A DNA stretch of 64,000 bases from Gammaproteobacteria bacterium (GTDB taxonomy: Bacteria; Pseudomonadota; Gammaproteobacteria; Chromatiales; Chromatiaceae): assembly GCA_021773975.1 (NCBI GenBank), contig JAJFJN010000040.1, forward strand, positions 1 through 64,000, read 5' to 3'. The position numbers were made by a program, and so were the translations under genes. This document shows, piece by piece, positions 29,040-38,024 of the stretch (position 1 is its first letter; each line of letters begins with the position of its first letter). The notes beneath the pieces are model-generated. The model was not told the origin of the DNA and did no database searches. It worked only from the letters and a program-made list of their open reading frames with translations.

Positions 29040-30393
29040 CATCCAGCAACTGACAACTACTGATTCTGATTTTAGACAGCAACTAGACGCACTACTCGCC
29101 TGGGAATCGGTCTCCGACCAACAGGTCAATCAGACAGTAAACGGGATCATTGCTGATATTCGCAGCCGGGGTGATGCCGCACTACTGGAGTACACTCACC
29201 GCTTTGATCGCTGGGAGCCCAGCAATACAGCAGCGCTGGAGATCGCCTCTGATCAATTAGAGCGCGCCTACAACTCGATCCCCGCAAAACAGCGTGACGC
29301 CTTGGAATACGCCGCACAACGCATCCAGGCCTACGCTGAACGCCAAAAGATAGAATCCTGGTCATACACCGAAGAGGACGGAACTCTCCTCGGCCAGCAG
29401 GTTACACCACTGGATCGAGTCGGCCTCTATGTGCCAGGCGGCAAGGCAGCATATCCATCCTCTGTACTCATGAATGCCATCCCAGCCAAGGTGGCAGGCG
29501 TCACAGAACTTATCATGGTTGTACCCACGCCCGATGCCGAACGCAATCTACTGGTGCTAGCCGCTGCTCATATTGCCAAGGTAGACCGCGTATTTGCCAT
29601 CGGCGGCGCTCAAGCCGTAGCGGCTCTGGCCTATGGCACTGAATCCATCCCCGGTGTAGACAAAATTGTCGGTCCCGGCAATATCTATGTTGCCACTGCA
29701 AAACGAGCTGTTTTTGGCCAGGTTGGCATCGATATGGTCGCAGGTCCTTCTGAGATATTGGTGGTCTGTGATGGTCATACCAACCCAGACTGGATTGCAA
29801 TGGACCTCTTCTCTCAAGCTGAGCACGATGAAGATGCTCAATCCATTCTGATCTCAGCTGATGCTGAATTTATTGAGAAAGTAAAAGCAAGCATCAAGCG
29901 CCTGCTTCCGGAGATGGAGCGCAAAGAGATCATCGAAACCGCCCTACGCAAACGAGGAGCCATCATTCAGGTAAGAGATCTGGATGAGGCCGTAGAGGTA
30001 ATCAATACCATTGCACCAGAACATCTAGAGCTTTCCGTAGGTAAACCGGAGGCCATGGCTAAAAAAATCCGCCACGCCGGTGCGATTTTTATGGGACGCT
30101 ACACTGCTGAAGCACTGGGTGACTATTGTGCTGGCCCCAATCACGTACTGCCTACCTCACGCACTGCCCGCTTCTCATCACCACTGGGGGTCTACGACTT
30201 TCAAAAGCGTTCCAGCCTGATCATGGCCTCTGCTGAAGGCGCATCCTATCTGGCAGACACCGCTTCTGTGCTAGCACGTGGTGAAGGGCTTACCGCCCAT
30301 GCCCGCTCAGCTGAATATCGCAAAGATAAAAACCACACCGACACCACACCATCAGATGATGAGTGCTGCGGTAACGGCTGTTGTTCGACCTAG
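29032..30393 (+). CDS. hisD: Histidinol dehydrogenase with Cys-rich tail
   Basis: This 453-residue zinc enzyme makes the last two oxidations to histidine. The family signature covers [21 protein letters not shown] and the catalytic [11 protein letters not shown]. The ATG at 29032 has GGAGGGG ahead of it. After the normal end of the enzyme (HARSAEYR) there is an extra tail with [12 protein letters not shown], four cysteines in nine residues, which is not part of the HisD fold. It might bind metal or a cluster; this is inference. The next gene, hisC, starts four bases later. Confidence 0.95.
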   Translation: MTDIQQLTTTDSDFRQQLDALLAWESVSDQQVNQTVNGIIADIRSRGDAALLEYTHRFDRWEPSNTAALEIASDQLERAYNSIPAKQRDALEYAAQRIQAYAERQKIESWSYTEEDGTLLGQQVTPLDRVGLYVPGGKAAYPSSVLMNAIPAKVAGVTELIMVVPTPDAERNLLVLAAAHIAKVDRVFAIGGAQAVAALAYGTESIPGVDKIVGPGNIYVATAKRAVFGQVGIDMVAGPSEILVVCDGHTNPDWIAMDLFSQAEHDEDAQSILISADAEFIEKVKASIKRLLPEMERKEIIETALRKRGAIIQVRDLDEAVEVINTIAPEHLELSVGKPEAMAKKIRHAGAIFMGRYTAEALGDYCAGPNHVLPTSRTARFSSPLGVYDFQKRSSLIMASAEGASYLADTASVLARGEGLTAHARSAEYRKDKNHTDTTPSDDECCGNGCCST

Positions 30394-30396
30394 CCA

Positions 30397-31479
30397 ATGA
30401 ATATTCAACAAGCCATTGACCACTGGGTGCGCCCGGAGATTAAAGCGCTCTTCGCCTACCATGTGCCGGATTCCAGCGGCCTGATCAAGCTGGATGCCAT
30501 GGAGAACCCCTACACCTGGCCAGAATCACTGCGTCAGGAGTGGCTGGAGCTTCTGCACAGAACCGATGTTAACCGCTATCCCGATCCACAAGGCAGTGAG
30601 CTAAAACAACGCCTGCGTATCAGCATGGATATACCCGAAGATGCTGGCCTGCTGCTAGGCAATGGCTCTGACGAGCTGATCCAGATGCTGGCTCTCACCC
30701 TAGCCGGACCAGACCGAGTGGTGCTCTCAGTTGAACCCAGCTTTGTCATGTATCGGATGATTGCCCTCTTTGCTGGCATGCCCTACCAGGGCGTACCACT
30801 GAAGAGCGAAGATTTCAGCCTGGATCTCCCCGCACTGCTGACCGCTATTGAGCAACATCAGCCTGCCATCATCTACCTGGCATACCCCAATAACCCCACT
30901 GGCAACCTGTTTGATGCCGCTAAAATCAAACAGATTATTGAAGCAGCCCCTGGATTGGTCATTGTCGACGAGGCCTACGCACCTTTTACGGATGCCAGCT
31001 TTATGGGCGAGCTAGGGCACTACCCGAACCTACTGGTCATGCGCACTCTCTCAAAACTGGGCCTCGCCGGACTACGTCTGGGGCTACTCGCAGGGCCAAA
31101 ACCCTGGCTGGACGAGATCGACAAAACCCGCCTACCCTACAACATCAACACACTGACCCAGGTAAGCGCAGAGTTTGCGCTACGGCATGAATCTGTATTT
31201 GATAAGCAAACCACCCTTATCTGCCAAGAGCGCAACCAGCTATTTGCTGCACTAGATAATATCGATGGCCTCTCCCCCTACACCAGTGATGCCAACTTCA
31301 TCCTGGTACGCATGCCAAATGGTCAGGCCAACCAGATTCATACAGCCATGAAAGAGTCAGGTGTACTGGTTAAAAATCTCAATGGCAGCCATCCCAAGCT
31401 GGCCGACTGCCTACGCATCACCGTAGGCAAACCAGAAGAGAATCAGGCCGCCATCAACGCCCTGAAGGCAGCACTCTAA
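30397..31479 (+). CDS. hisC: Histidinol-phosphate aminotransferase
   Basis: This 360-residue PLP-dependent class I aminotransferase belongs to histidine synthesis. The PLP lysine lies in RTLSKLGLAGLRLG, and the cofactor-binding segment in YLAYPNNPTGN and VDEAYAPF. It is the last his gene here, four bases after hisD. Its stop shares a base with the start of the cytochrome gene. Confidence 0.95.
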   Translation: MNIQQAIDHWVRPEIKALFAYHVPDSSGLIKLDAMENPYTWPESLRQEWLELLHRTDVNRYPDPQGSELKQRLRISMDIPEDAGLLLGNGSDELIQMLALTLAGPDRVVLSVEPSFVMYRMIALFAGMPYQGVPLKSEDFSLDLPALLTAIEQHQPAIIYLAYPNNPTGNLFDAAKIKQIIEAAPGLVIVDEAYAPFTDASFMGELGHYPNLLVMRTLSKLGLAGLRLGLLAGPKPWLDEIDKTRLPYNINTLTQVSAEFALRHESVFDKQTTLICQERNQLFAALDNIDGLSPYTSDANFILVRMPNGQANQIHTAMKESGVLVKNLNGSHPKLADCLRITVGKPEENQAAINALKAAL

Positions 31480-32321
31480 TGATCAGATCACTATTGTTTG
31501 GTTGTACCCTCATCCTGCTTTTAGGCAGCGGAACCACTCAGGCTGAGGTGGAAAAAATCACCATCAAAATACCTCCCGTCTCACTGGCACAGTGGTACAA
31601 ACCTGCAAATAAACGTCAGGTGTGGCTACACACCATGTTTCGGCTACGCAGAGAGATGCAAGCAGTCAATGAATATGCCAGACAGAAAGATGCTATTGGC
31701 ACCAAAAAGTGGGGGCAGCGCCTAGCCAAGAGCTATCGCACCATCCCAGAGATGGTGCCTGAATGGAAAAAAGAGGTACGCCTGGATTGGGCGGGCATAC
31801 TAGAGACAGCCGCAGTAGAAGGGGATTTCAAACAGGTTCTTCACGCCTATGACAAACTGGATGCCAGCTGCAACCTATGCCATCAGGATTTTCAAGCCCT
31901 GGCAGCGACTCTCTACCGCTCACCTGATTTCAGCACAGAGCAAGTGGCATTCAATGGCGAAACAATCCACTACGACAAATTTATGGAACTGCTCACACAG
32001 ACGGTCAACCGCCTCAAGATTGCCACAGAAGATCAACACCCACAGGCTGCAGAACGATCTTTAACGCAGCTTAAAAACCAACTTCAAGCCTTAGAGCCAG
32101 GCTGCGCTAACTGCCATCGGGATGAAAGACCCAAAGAGCGCATCCTGGGTGCAAACACCCAAGAGATACTCCGGCATCTTGAAGAGAGCATCCAAAACAA
32201 TCAACCCAAACAGACCGGACGGTTTCTAGGTGAAGCAGCTGTTGCCATCTGCGCCCGCTGCCATGGTGTGCATCGTACCCTTAGTGACCTAAAGCAATTT
32301 CTGATGCCCGCACAATTTTAG
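31479..32321 (+). CDS. Secreted triheme c-type cytochrome
   Basis: This 280-residue protein has a signal peptide (about 1-22, ending TQA) and three heme c sites: CNLCH (131-135), CANCH (209-213) and CARCH (258-262). Two helical segments each end near a CXXCH, which suggests a doubled cytochrome c-prime-like four-helix arrangement plus one more heme. I do not recognise a named family. It is directly coupled to hisC (shared base) but has no link to histidine synthesis. It may be a periplasmic electron carrier or sensor; the partner is unknown. Confidence 0.75.
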   Translation: MIRSLLFGCTLILLLGSGTTQAEVEKITIKIPPVSLAQWYKPANKRQVWLHTMFRLRREMQAVNEYARQKDAIGTKKWGQRLAKSYRTIPEMVPEWKKEVRLDWAGILETAAVEGDFKQVLHAYDKLDASCNLCHQDFQALAATLYRSPDFSTEQVAFNGETIHYDKFMELLTQTVNRLKIATEDQHPQAAERSLTQLKNQLQALEPGCANCHRDERPKERILGANTQEILRHLEESIQNNQPKQTGRFLGEAAVAICARCHGVHRTLSDLKQFLMPAQF

Positions 32322-32497
32322 TCTAAAAAAGCAGTTAATACTCATTGCTAAAAGCAACAAACTTAGTCAAATCCAAATGCCAGCAATCCAGCGTTTGCGG
32401 TCATTCAGAGGAAAATAGATAGATCCTCTTTTCCCTTCTTTCCTGAGTGAACTCTCCACCCCTATTATTTGGCTGTAGCTCTCAGCGGCCTTTGGCG

Positions 32498-35494
32498 CTA
32501 TCTTTTTGGTCGTCGTATCGCATGGCGCCAGCCGCCCATACCACCACAGACCCAGCTTGGGCAGATGCCATCTGTTGGATCAAGATCGTTTTGAAACTCC
32601 CAAAGGTTGTTTAGGCCATCATTATCTTGATCCAGTTGAGCATCTGAATTGTCTAAAGGGCTTAGAAAACCATACCTATTTTCATAGCCATTTGGCAAGC
32701 CATCGCCATCACTATCATTGTCGCAGGCATTACCTAGGCCATCATTATCCATATCAGCCTGCTCAGGGTTAGCTATGAGCGGACAGTTATCTGTCTTGTC
32801 ACCCTCATTATCTTGATCAGTATCTGCATTTAGTGGGGCTGTGCCCAAAGCTTTCTCTTCAACATCTGAAAGACCATCATTATCATCATCATTGTCACAG
32901 GTATTACCCAGGTTATCGTTATCCGCATTAGCTTGGTTAGGATTGGCTATGACCGGACAGTTATCTGTGTTGTCACTTATTCCATCCTGGTCGGTATCAG
33001 CTTTTAGGGGATCTGTGCCTAGGGCTGCTTCTTCAGTATCTAAGAGACCATCATTGTCATCATCTGAATCATTGGAATCCAAGATACCATCACCATCACT
33101 ATCTGGTACTGCACTACTTTGACCAAAATCACCATACCCCCAACAAGTCACTCCATTATCATCCAGGGCGCAGGTGTGCCAGCCTCCTGCTGATATCTGG
33201 TAAGAATTAACTAAGCCATCTGGTAGGGCGGTTTGACCGCCGTAATTGCTTCCCCAACAGACCACCCCGTTATCATCCAGAGCGCAAGTATGCGACTCTC
33301 CCGCAGATACTTGCCGGGGGTTGACCAAAGTTTGGGGGACTGTGATTTGACCATATTCATTATCCCCCCAACAGATTATTCCATTATCATCTATGGCACA
33401 GGTATGTGAGTCTCCCGCTGATACCTGCTGGGGATTGAGCAAACTATCAGGTGGTGTGCTTTGGCCATGCCAATTATCTCCCCAACAAGTTACTCCAATT
33501 ACAGAGTCATCCAGTGTGCAGGTGTGGGAGTAGCCTGCAGATACTTGGCGGGGATTAACCAAACCATCTGGTGCTTCACCACCATTGCCATTAGCCCCCC
33601 AACAGGTTACTCCATTGTCATCCATAGCACAGGTATGGGCACCGCCTGCGGACACTTGACGGGAATTAACCAAATCATCTGGTACTGTGCTTTCGCCACT
33701 CCAATTATCCCCCCAACAGGTTACTCCATTGTCATCTAGGGCGCAGGTATGGGAACTGCCCGCAGATACATGGTGAGGATTAACTAAACCATCTGGTACC
33801 GTACTTTGATCACTCCAATTCCCTCCCCAGCAAATTACCTCATTCTTGTCTATGGCACAGGTATGCCTACTACCTGCAGATACTTGGCTTGGATTTAAGC
33901 CCACAGGCGTTTGGGCATCTTTATTACCCCAACAAACCACTCCAGTATCATCCAGTGCACAGGTGTAGTGTTTATTTGCTGATACTTGGCGAGGATTAAT
34001 CAAACCACTGGGTACACTGCTTTGGCCATTGCTATCATTTCCCCAACAGGTTACGCCATTGCTGTCTAGAACGCAGGTGTGGAGTGTTCCTGATACCACT
34101 TGACGAGGATTAACCAAACCATCAGGTACTGTACTTTGGCTATAGTTGTTACTTCCCCAACAGGTTACCCCTTTTGTTGAGTCATCTAATGTACAGGTGT
34201 GAGCATAGCCTGCCGATACCTGCCGAGGATTCATAAGGTTATTTGGCACTGATATCTCACCATTCCAATCGGAACCCCAACAGGTTATTCCATTTTCTGA
34301 GTCATCTAAGGCACAGGCATGTTCATCTCCGACTGATACTTGTCGGAGATTGTCTAAGCTATTAGGCGGTGTACTTATAGCCCCCCAGCAGGTCACTCCA
34401 TTTTCTGAGCCATCCAATACGCAGACACTATCAAAAAAACCAGCTGATATTTGGCGAGGATTAACCAAATTATTGCGGCTCGGTACTTGGAAACCCAATC
34501 CGCCCCAACAGATTGCATCATTGCCATCTATAGCACAGCTATGATAGCTGCCGGATGAAATTTGCCAGGGATTATCTAAAATTGGTACCGCAATTTGGCC
34601 ATGTTCATTATCTCCCCAACAGGTGGCTCCGCTATTATCGATTGCGCAGGTATGGTATTTGCCAACTGCTAACATATCGTTACCTGGTGAATTCATTACC
34701 ACATGTGTGGTATCTGTTCCAGCAAGGCCATTATTATCAGTGACTGTCAAAGTTACTTTATAGGCACCACTGTAGGCATATGCATGGCTTGGTGTCAGAC
34801 TGCCTGTGGCTGTATTACCGTCACCAAAATCCCAACTATAGGTATGACTATCTCCTGCATCCAGATCAGTAAAAGTGCCAGAGAAAGTTACAGTTTGCCC
34901 TGCATTAACCGTTTGATATGGTCCTGCCTCGACTATTGGGGCTGAATTTAGAGCATCTATAGCGAAAGATATCGGATCACCGGCAGGGCCATTTGCAAGG
35001 CTAAAACTAGAGAACGCACCTGCTGCTGAATTAAAATCATTCAGGTTGATATGAGTTGGCAAAGCATCTGTTGTCAAGACTGTGGCAGCTGGCTTTAGAT
35101 TAGAAAATAGAATATCAATATCAACATTGTTACCTGAAGCAGTGGGGTCTGGCATACCAGCTGCAATATTAATACTTGTGGCCGTAGTTACAGACATTGA
35201 TGTGCCTGAATCGAACGTAAGTGATCCGCTTGGGAGTGCAATCTTTAGCGGGTGAGGGGGAGCAGAGTCATATTCCCCGTTTGTGGTGTCGGAGGGGTTA
35301 CTATCTGATGTTGAAGTATCGTAGGAAAAGTTGCCACTTATCGTATCACCTAGTGAGGCGCTAACACCCGCAATACTCCCAGCGTCGGTAACAGTACCAG
35401 TAAATTCATAGGTTACTATTGCAGCTTGTAGCGACATGGATACAAGCGCAGCTACACAGGCAAAGAGAGTCCCAAACAAACGTGGCTTTTCCAT
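32498..35494 (-). CDS. Secreted PKD / RCC1-like 14-repeat / thrombospondin-3 protein
   Basis: This 998-residue secreted protein begins with a signal peptide (1-24, SLQA-AIV). A beta-rich domain (25-185) resembles the front part of PEP-CTERM-type proteins. A PKD domain follows (186-268, YSWDFGDG). Next are 14 RCC1-like units of about 37 residues (274-795), each close to VSAG.SHTCALDDNGVTCWG with two cysteines. Calcium-binding thrombospondin type 3 repeats cover 797-985 (DSDGDGILD, DNCP.IANP.Q). Fourteen units suit two seven-bladed propellers. The end is basic (RHAIRRPKR) with no membrane helix, so no known sorting tag is evident. The role is probably surface or extracellular; the ligand is unknown. 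Confidence 0.8.
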   Translation of the reverse strand: MEKPRLFGTLFACVAALVSMSLQAAIVTYEFTGTVTDAGSIAGVSASLGDTISGNFSYDTSTSDSNPSDTTNGEYDSAPPHPLKIALPSGSLTFDSGTSMSVTTATSINIAAGMPDPTASGNNVDIDILFSNLKPAATVLTTDALPTHINLNDFNSAAGAFSSFSLANGPAGDPISFAIDALNSAPIVEAGPYQTVNAGQTVTFSGTFTDLDAGDSHTYSWDFGDGNTATGSLTPSHAYAYSGAYKVTLTVTDNNGLAGTDTTHVVMNSPGNDMLAVGKYHTCAIDNSGATCWGDNEHGQIAVPILDNPWQISSGSYHSCAIDGNDAICWGGLGFQVPSRNNLVNPRQISAGFFDSVCVLDGSENGVTCWGAISTPPNSLDNLRQVSVGDEHACALDDSENGITCWGSDWNGEISVPNNLMNPRQVSAGYAHTCTLDDSTKGVTCWGSNNYSQSTVPDGLVNPRQVVSGTLHTCVLDSNGVTCWGNDSNGQSSVPSGLINPRQVSANKHYTCALDDTGVVCWGNKDAQTPVGLNPSQVSAGSRHTCAIDKNEVICWGGNWSDQSTVPDGLVNPHHVSAGSSHTCALDDNGVTCWGDNWSGESTVPDDLVNSRQVSAGGAHTCAMDDNGVTCWGANGNGGEAPDGLVNPRQVSAGYSHTCTLDDSVIGVTCWGDNWHGQSTPPDSLLNPQQVSAGDSHTCAIDDNGIICWGDNEYGQITVPQTLVNPRQVSAGESHTCALDDNGVVCWGSNYGGQTALPDGLVNSYQISAGGWHTCALDDNGVTCWGYGDFGQSSAVPDSDGDGILDSNDSDDDNDGLLDTEEAALGTDPLKADTDQDGISDNTDNCPVIANPNQANADNDNLGNTCDNDDDNDGLSDVEEKALGTAPLNADTDQDNEGDKTDNCPLIANPEQADMDNDGLGNACDNDSDGDGLPNGYENRYGFLSPLDNSDAQLDQDNDGLNNLWEFQNDLDPTDGICPSWVCGGMGGWRHAIRRPKR
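33110..34675 (-). repeat. Fourteen tandem RCC1-like repeat units
   Basis: Units of about 111 bases repeat 14 times within the large secreted protein gene. Each encodes H-T-C-A-[LI]-D ... [VI]-x-C-W-G and ends in a V-N-P-R-Q type linker. The middle and later units (8 to 14) are the most alike. Confidence 0.9.
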
Positions 35495-35910
35495 GGTAAG
35501 TTTCCGTGTATTTATTCACTACTACCGATTGTTTACTTGTCTAACTATCCAGGATTTACATCCTACAATAAAATCTTACCACTTATAGAGATATTTAGCG
35601 GGATCTTGCAACAATCATCGGTTTAACAGAATGGAATGCACAACTCAAATAACACAATGTTCACTTTGCCGCATAATTATGTGAAATTGCTTTCTTACCC
35701 ATCTACCCTCCATTCCGGCTGCCCTCAAAGGATCGATTGATCTTGTATTTTAATATAGTGAACAGTGGAAATGCATCGCTGGACAGCCAATTACTACTTA
35801 TTTCAAATGACTGCTATGTGTATGGAGCAGACATTGTCTATCCACACCATCAACAACTCTGACAATCAGGTGCCATTAAAAAAGGGCGGTTGAAAACCGC
35901 CCTTATTATA
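35495..35910. other. Non-coding gap between the repeat-protein gene and cysG
   Basis: This 416-base AT-rich stretch should hold the promoter of the minus-strand repeat protein gene. GGAAAC lies shortly before its ATG. At its right end is the cysG terminator (35878-35904). I see no gene, RNA or FNR box in it. Confidence 0.5.
35878..35904 (-). terminator. Rho-independent terminator of cysG
   Basis: The minus strand reads AAGGGCGGTT-TTC-AACCGCCCTT followed by TTTT, a perfect 10-bp stem with a 3-base loop. It begins seven bases after the cysG stop codon. Confidence 0.92.
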
Positions 35911-37371
35911 TCAATTGCTCACCGCCCGTTCTGGTTCAGGCCATGCCTTTGGTTCAAAGATAAGTGCCTCTTCAGTGCCGCTTTCACCTGTTTGATACCA
36001 ATTCAGCTTGTCGCGTAACTTAACCACTTCACCAACAATGATCAGAGTGGGAGGCTTGGGTTTATATTTTTCAGCAATACCCGGTAGCGTGGCAAGGGTT
36101 CCGGTGTAGACCTTCTGCTGAGGGGTAGTGCCTTGTTGTACCAGCGCAGCAGGTAGATCCGCAGACATGCCGTGGGCCTGAAGCTCGCGGCAGATATGTG
36201 GCAAACTCATAAGCCCCATGTAAAACACTACGGTCTGTTTGGGTTGTGCCAGCGCCGTCCAGTTGAGGTTCAGGCTGTCATCCTTCAGATGACCCGTTAC
36301 AAAGACGACTGATTGCGCATAGTCTCTGTGAGTCAACGGGATACCCGAGTATGAGGCACAACCTGAGGCAGCGGTAACACCGGGTACTACCTGAAATGGA
36401 ACACCCTGTGCAGCAAGGGTATCAATCTCTTCTCCGCCACGCCCAAAAATAAAGGGATCGCCACCTTTGAGTCGCACAACCCGTTTACCCTGTTTGGCCA
36501 GATCAGCCAACAGCTGGTTAATGTCTTCCTGGCGCATAACGTGGTGGTTATTCTCCTTACCCACGTAAACGCGCTCTGCATCCCGTCGTGTCATCTCCAA
36601 TATTGGTTTTGAGATAAGACGATCATAGACCACGACATCAGCCTGTTGCATCAGGCGCAGGGCACGAAAAGAGAGCAGATCCGGATCACCGGGACCGCCT
36701 CCGACCAGGTAGACTTCACCCATGCCATCTGTGGTCAACGAGGTCTCCGCCAGCGCTTGTTCCATCAGTTGATTGGCCTCTTCATGATGACCAGAGAACA
36801 CGCGCTCTGCCACGCCGCCTTGCAGAACACTCTCCCAGAAACGGCGACGATCAGTAGGATCTGTAAAGCGCGCCTTCACTCGATCCCGGAAGCTACTGGC
36901 CAACTCTGCCAAACGTCCATAACCAGAAGGAATCAATGACTCCAGACGACCACGAATGAGCCGTGCCAATACAGGCGAAGCACCACTGGTAGAGATGGCA
37001 GCAATCACCGGAGAGCGATCAATAATAGAAGGCATGATAAAGCTACAAAGCTCTGGCTGATCCACCACGTTGACAGGGATACCACGTGACTGAGCCTCTT
37101 CGGAGATCTGCCTATTCACCTCAGAATTATCCGTGGCTGCAATCACGAGACGAGCCCCTTGCAGATCTCCCTGGCAGTACTCACGTGCCTTATGCTCAAT
37201 CTCATTCTGTTCTTTCAGCGCTGATAGGCTAGGACCCAGCTCCGGCGAGATCACACAAATGGATGCATGCGCATTTTGCAGAAGCGCTGCTTTTCGGCTG
37301 GCAATTTCACCCCCACCAATGACAATGCAGGGCTTAGCTTTTATATCAAGAAATATTGGTAAATAATCCAT
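35911..37371 (-). CDS. cysG: Siroheme synthase CysG
   Basis: This 486-residue trifunctional enzyme makes siroheme from uroporphyrinogen III. The N-terminal half is precorrin-2 dehydrogenase and ferrochelatase (Rossmann motif VIGGGEIASRKAALL). The C-terminal half is the SAM-dependent methyltransferase (VYLVGGGPGDPDLLSFRALR and VVRLKGGDPFIFGRGGEE). Siroheme is the substrate of the NirDLGH heme d1 route encoded just upstream. No separate nirE is present, so CysG probably supplies that step. It ends in its own terminator. Confidence 0.96.
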   Translation of the reverse strand: MDYLPIFLDIKAKPCIVIGGGEIASRKAALLQNAHASICVISPELGPSLSALKEQNEIEHKAREYCQGDLQGARLVIAATDNSEVNRQISEEAQSRGIPVNVVDQPELCSFIMPSIIDRSPVIAAISTSGASPVLARLIRGRLESLIPSGYGRLAELASSFRDRVKARFTDPTDRRRFWESVLQGGVAERVFSGHHEEANQLMEQALAETSLTTDGMGEVYLVGGGPGDPDLLSFRALRLMQQADVVVYDRLISKPILEMTRRDAERVYVGKENNHHVMRQEDINQLLADLAKQGKRVVRLKGGDPFIFGRGGEEIDTLAAQGVPFQVVPGVTAASGCASYSGIPLTHRDYAQSVVFVTGHLKDDSLNLNWTALAQPKQTVVFYMGLMSLPHICRELQAHGMSADLPAALVQQGTTPQQKVYTGTLATLPGIAEKYKPKPPTLIIVGEVVKLRDKLNWYQTGESGTEEALIFEPKAWPEPERAVSN

Positions 37372-37443
37372 CAGCTGACTTCTTTATACATAATTTTAAA
37401 CAATGATTGCATTTTACCCCAGGAAAACCACAAACGCCCGAGG

Positions 37444-38007
37444 TTAATTTGCCAAACCACTCCAAGCGATAGCCGTTGAACGACGCTCTCCCCATAGCCC
37501 TCGCTTTGATGCAATGGCCTCCGATTCAAGCTTCTCCAACCGGCCCTTCAAATCTGCTTCAACAGCCCCATAGCGTGTCATGATTGCATAACCATTCTGC
37601 ACCATAAGTTCATTGAGTGATTTTCCAGCTGCATCCACAGCTGCAACCAGGATACGACCATAGCGATCACGTTGATCAAAGTTGCCACTCATCTGCAAGC
37701 TATCCCCTGGTTTTACCAGTGAGCGCAGATGCTGGGTTGCTGCCACACCCAATGGCAACAGTGCTGCGCTACCCAAGCCGGTCACCTTGATATCACGCGT
37801 CAACTTGGCATTCTCTACATCCTCAGGCGCATCGATGCCTTGTAGTTGTAGCCGCTCTGATTTGCCTTTTAGCGTAACAACAATGGTGTCACCATCCTCA
37901 ACTTTTTCAACCACCAGCGACAAGGTCTCTGCCGATACCGTTGTTACGGCAAACAGTAGCGTAAAAAGCAATGTCGAAGAAGAGAGATAGATCGTACTTT
38001 TTCTCAT
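37444..38007 (-). CDS. Secreted thermonuclease-like (SNase) protein
   Basis: This 187-residue protein has a signal peptide (about 1-26, ending VSA) and a staphylococcal-nuclease-like fold: VEKVEDGDTIVV, LQLQGIDAPE, RDRYGRILVAAV and KRGLWG. The Arg of the RYGR motif and the DGD and DAPE acidic positions are kept, so nuclease activity is plausible. It lies between nirN and cysG with short gaps (17 and 72 bases), inside a locus otherwise devoted to heme d1. Why it is there is unknown. Confidence 0.82.
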   Translation of the reverse strand: MRKSTIYLSSSTLLFTLLFAVTTVSAETLSLVVEKVEDGDTIVVTLKGKSERLQLQGIDAPEDVENAKLTRDIKVTGLGSAALLPLGVAATQHLRSLVKPGDSLQMSGNFDQRDRYGRILVAAVDAAGKSLNELMVQNGYAIMTRYGAVEADLKGRLEKLESEAIASKRGLWGERRSTAIAWSGLAN

Positions 38008-38024
38008 TAATTTTTCCGTTAACT

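Noticed and set aside
32498-32560. GlyGly-CTERM or PEP-CTERM sorting signal at the end of the repeat protein
   Set aside because: The tail has GGMGG and a basic end but no membrane helix between them, and no helix appears in the other two frames just downstream.
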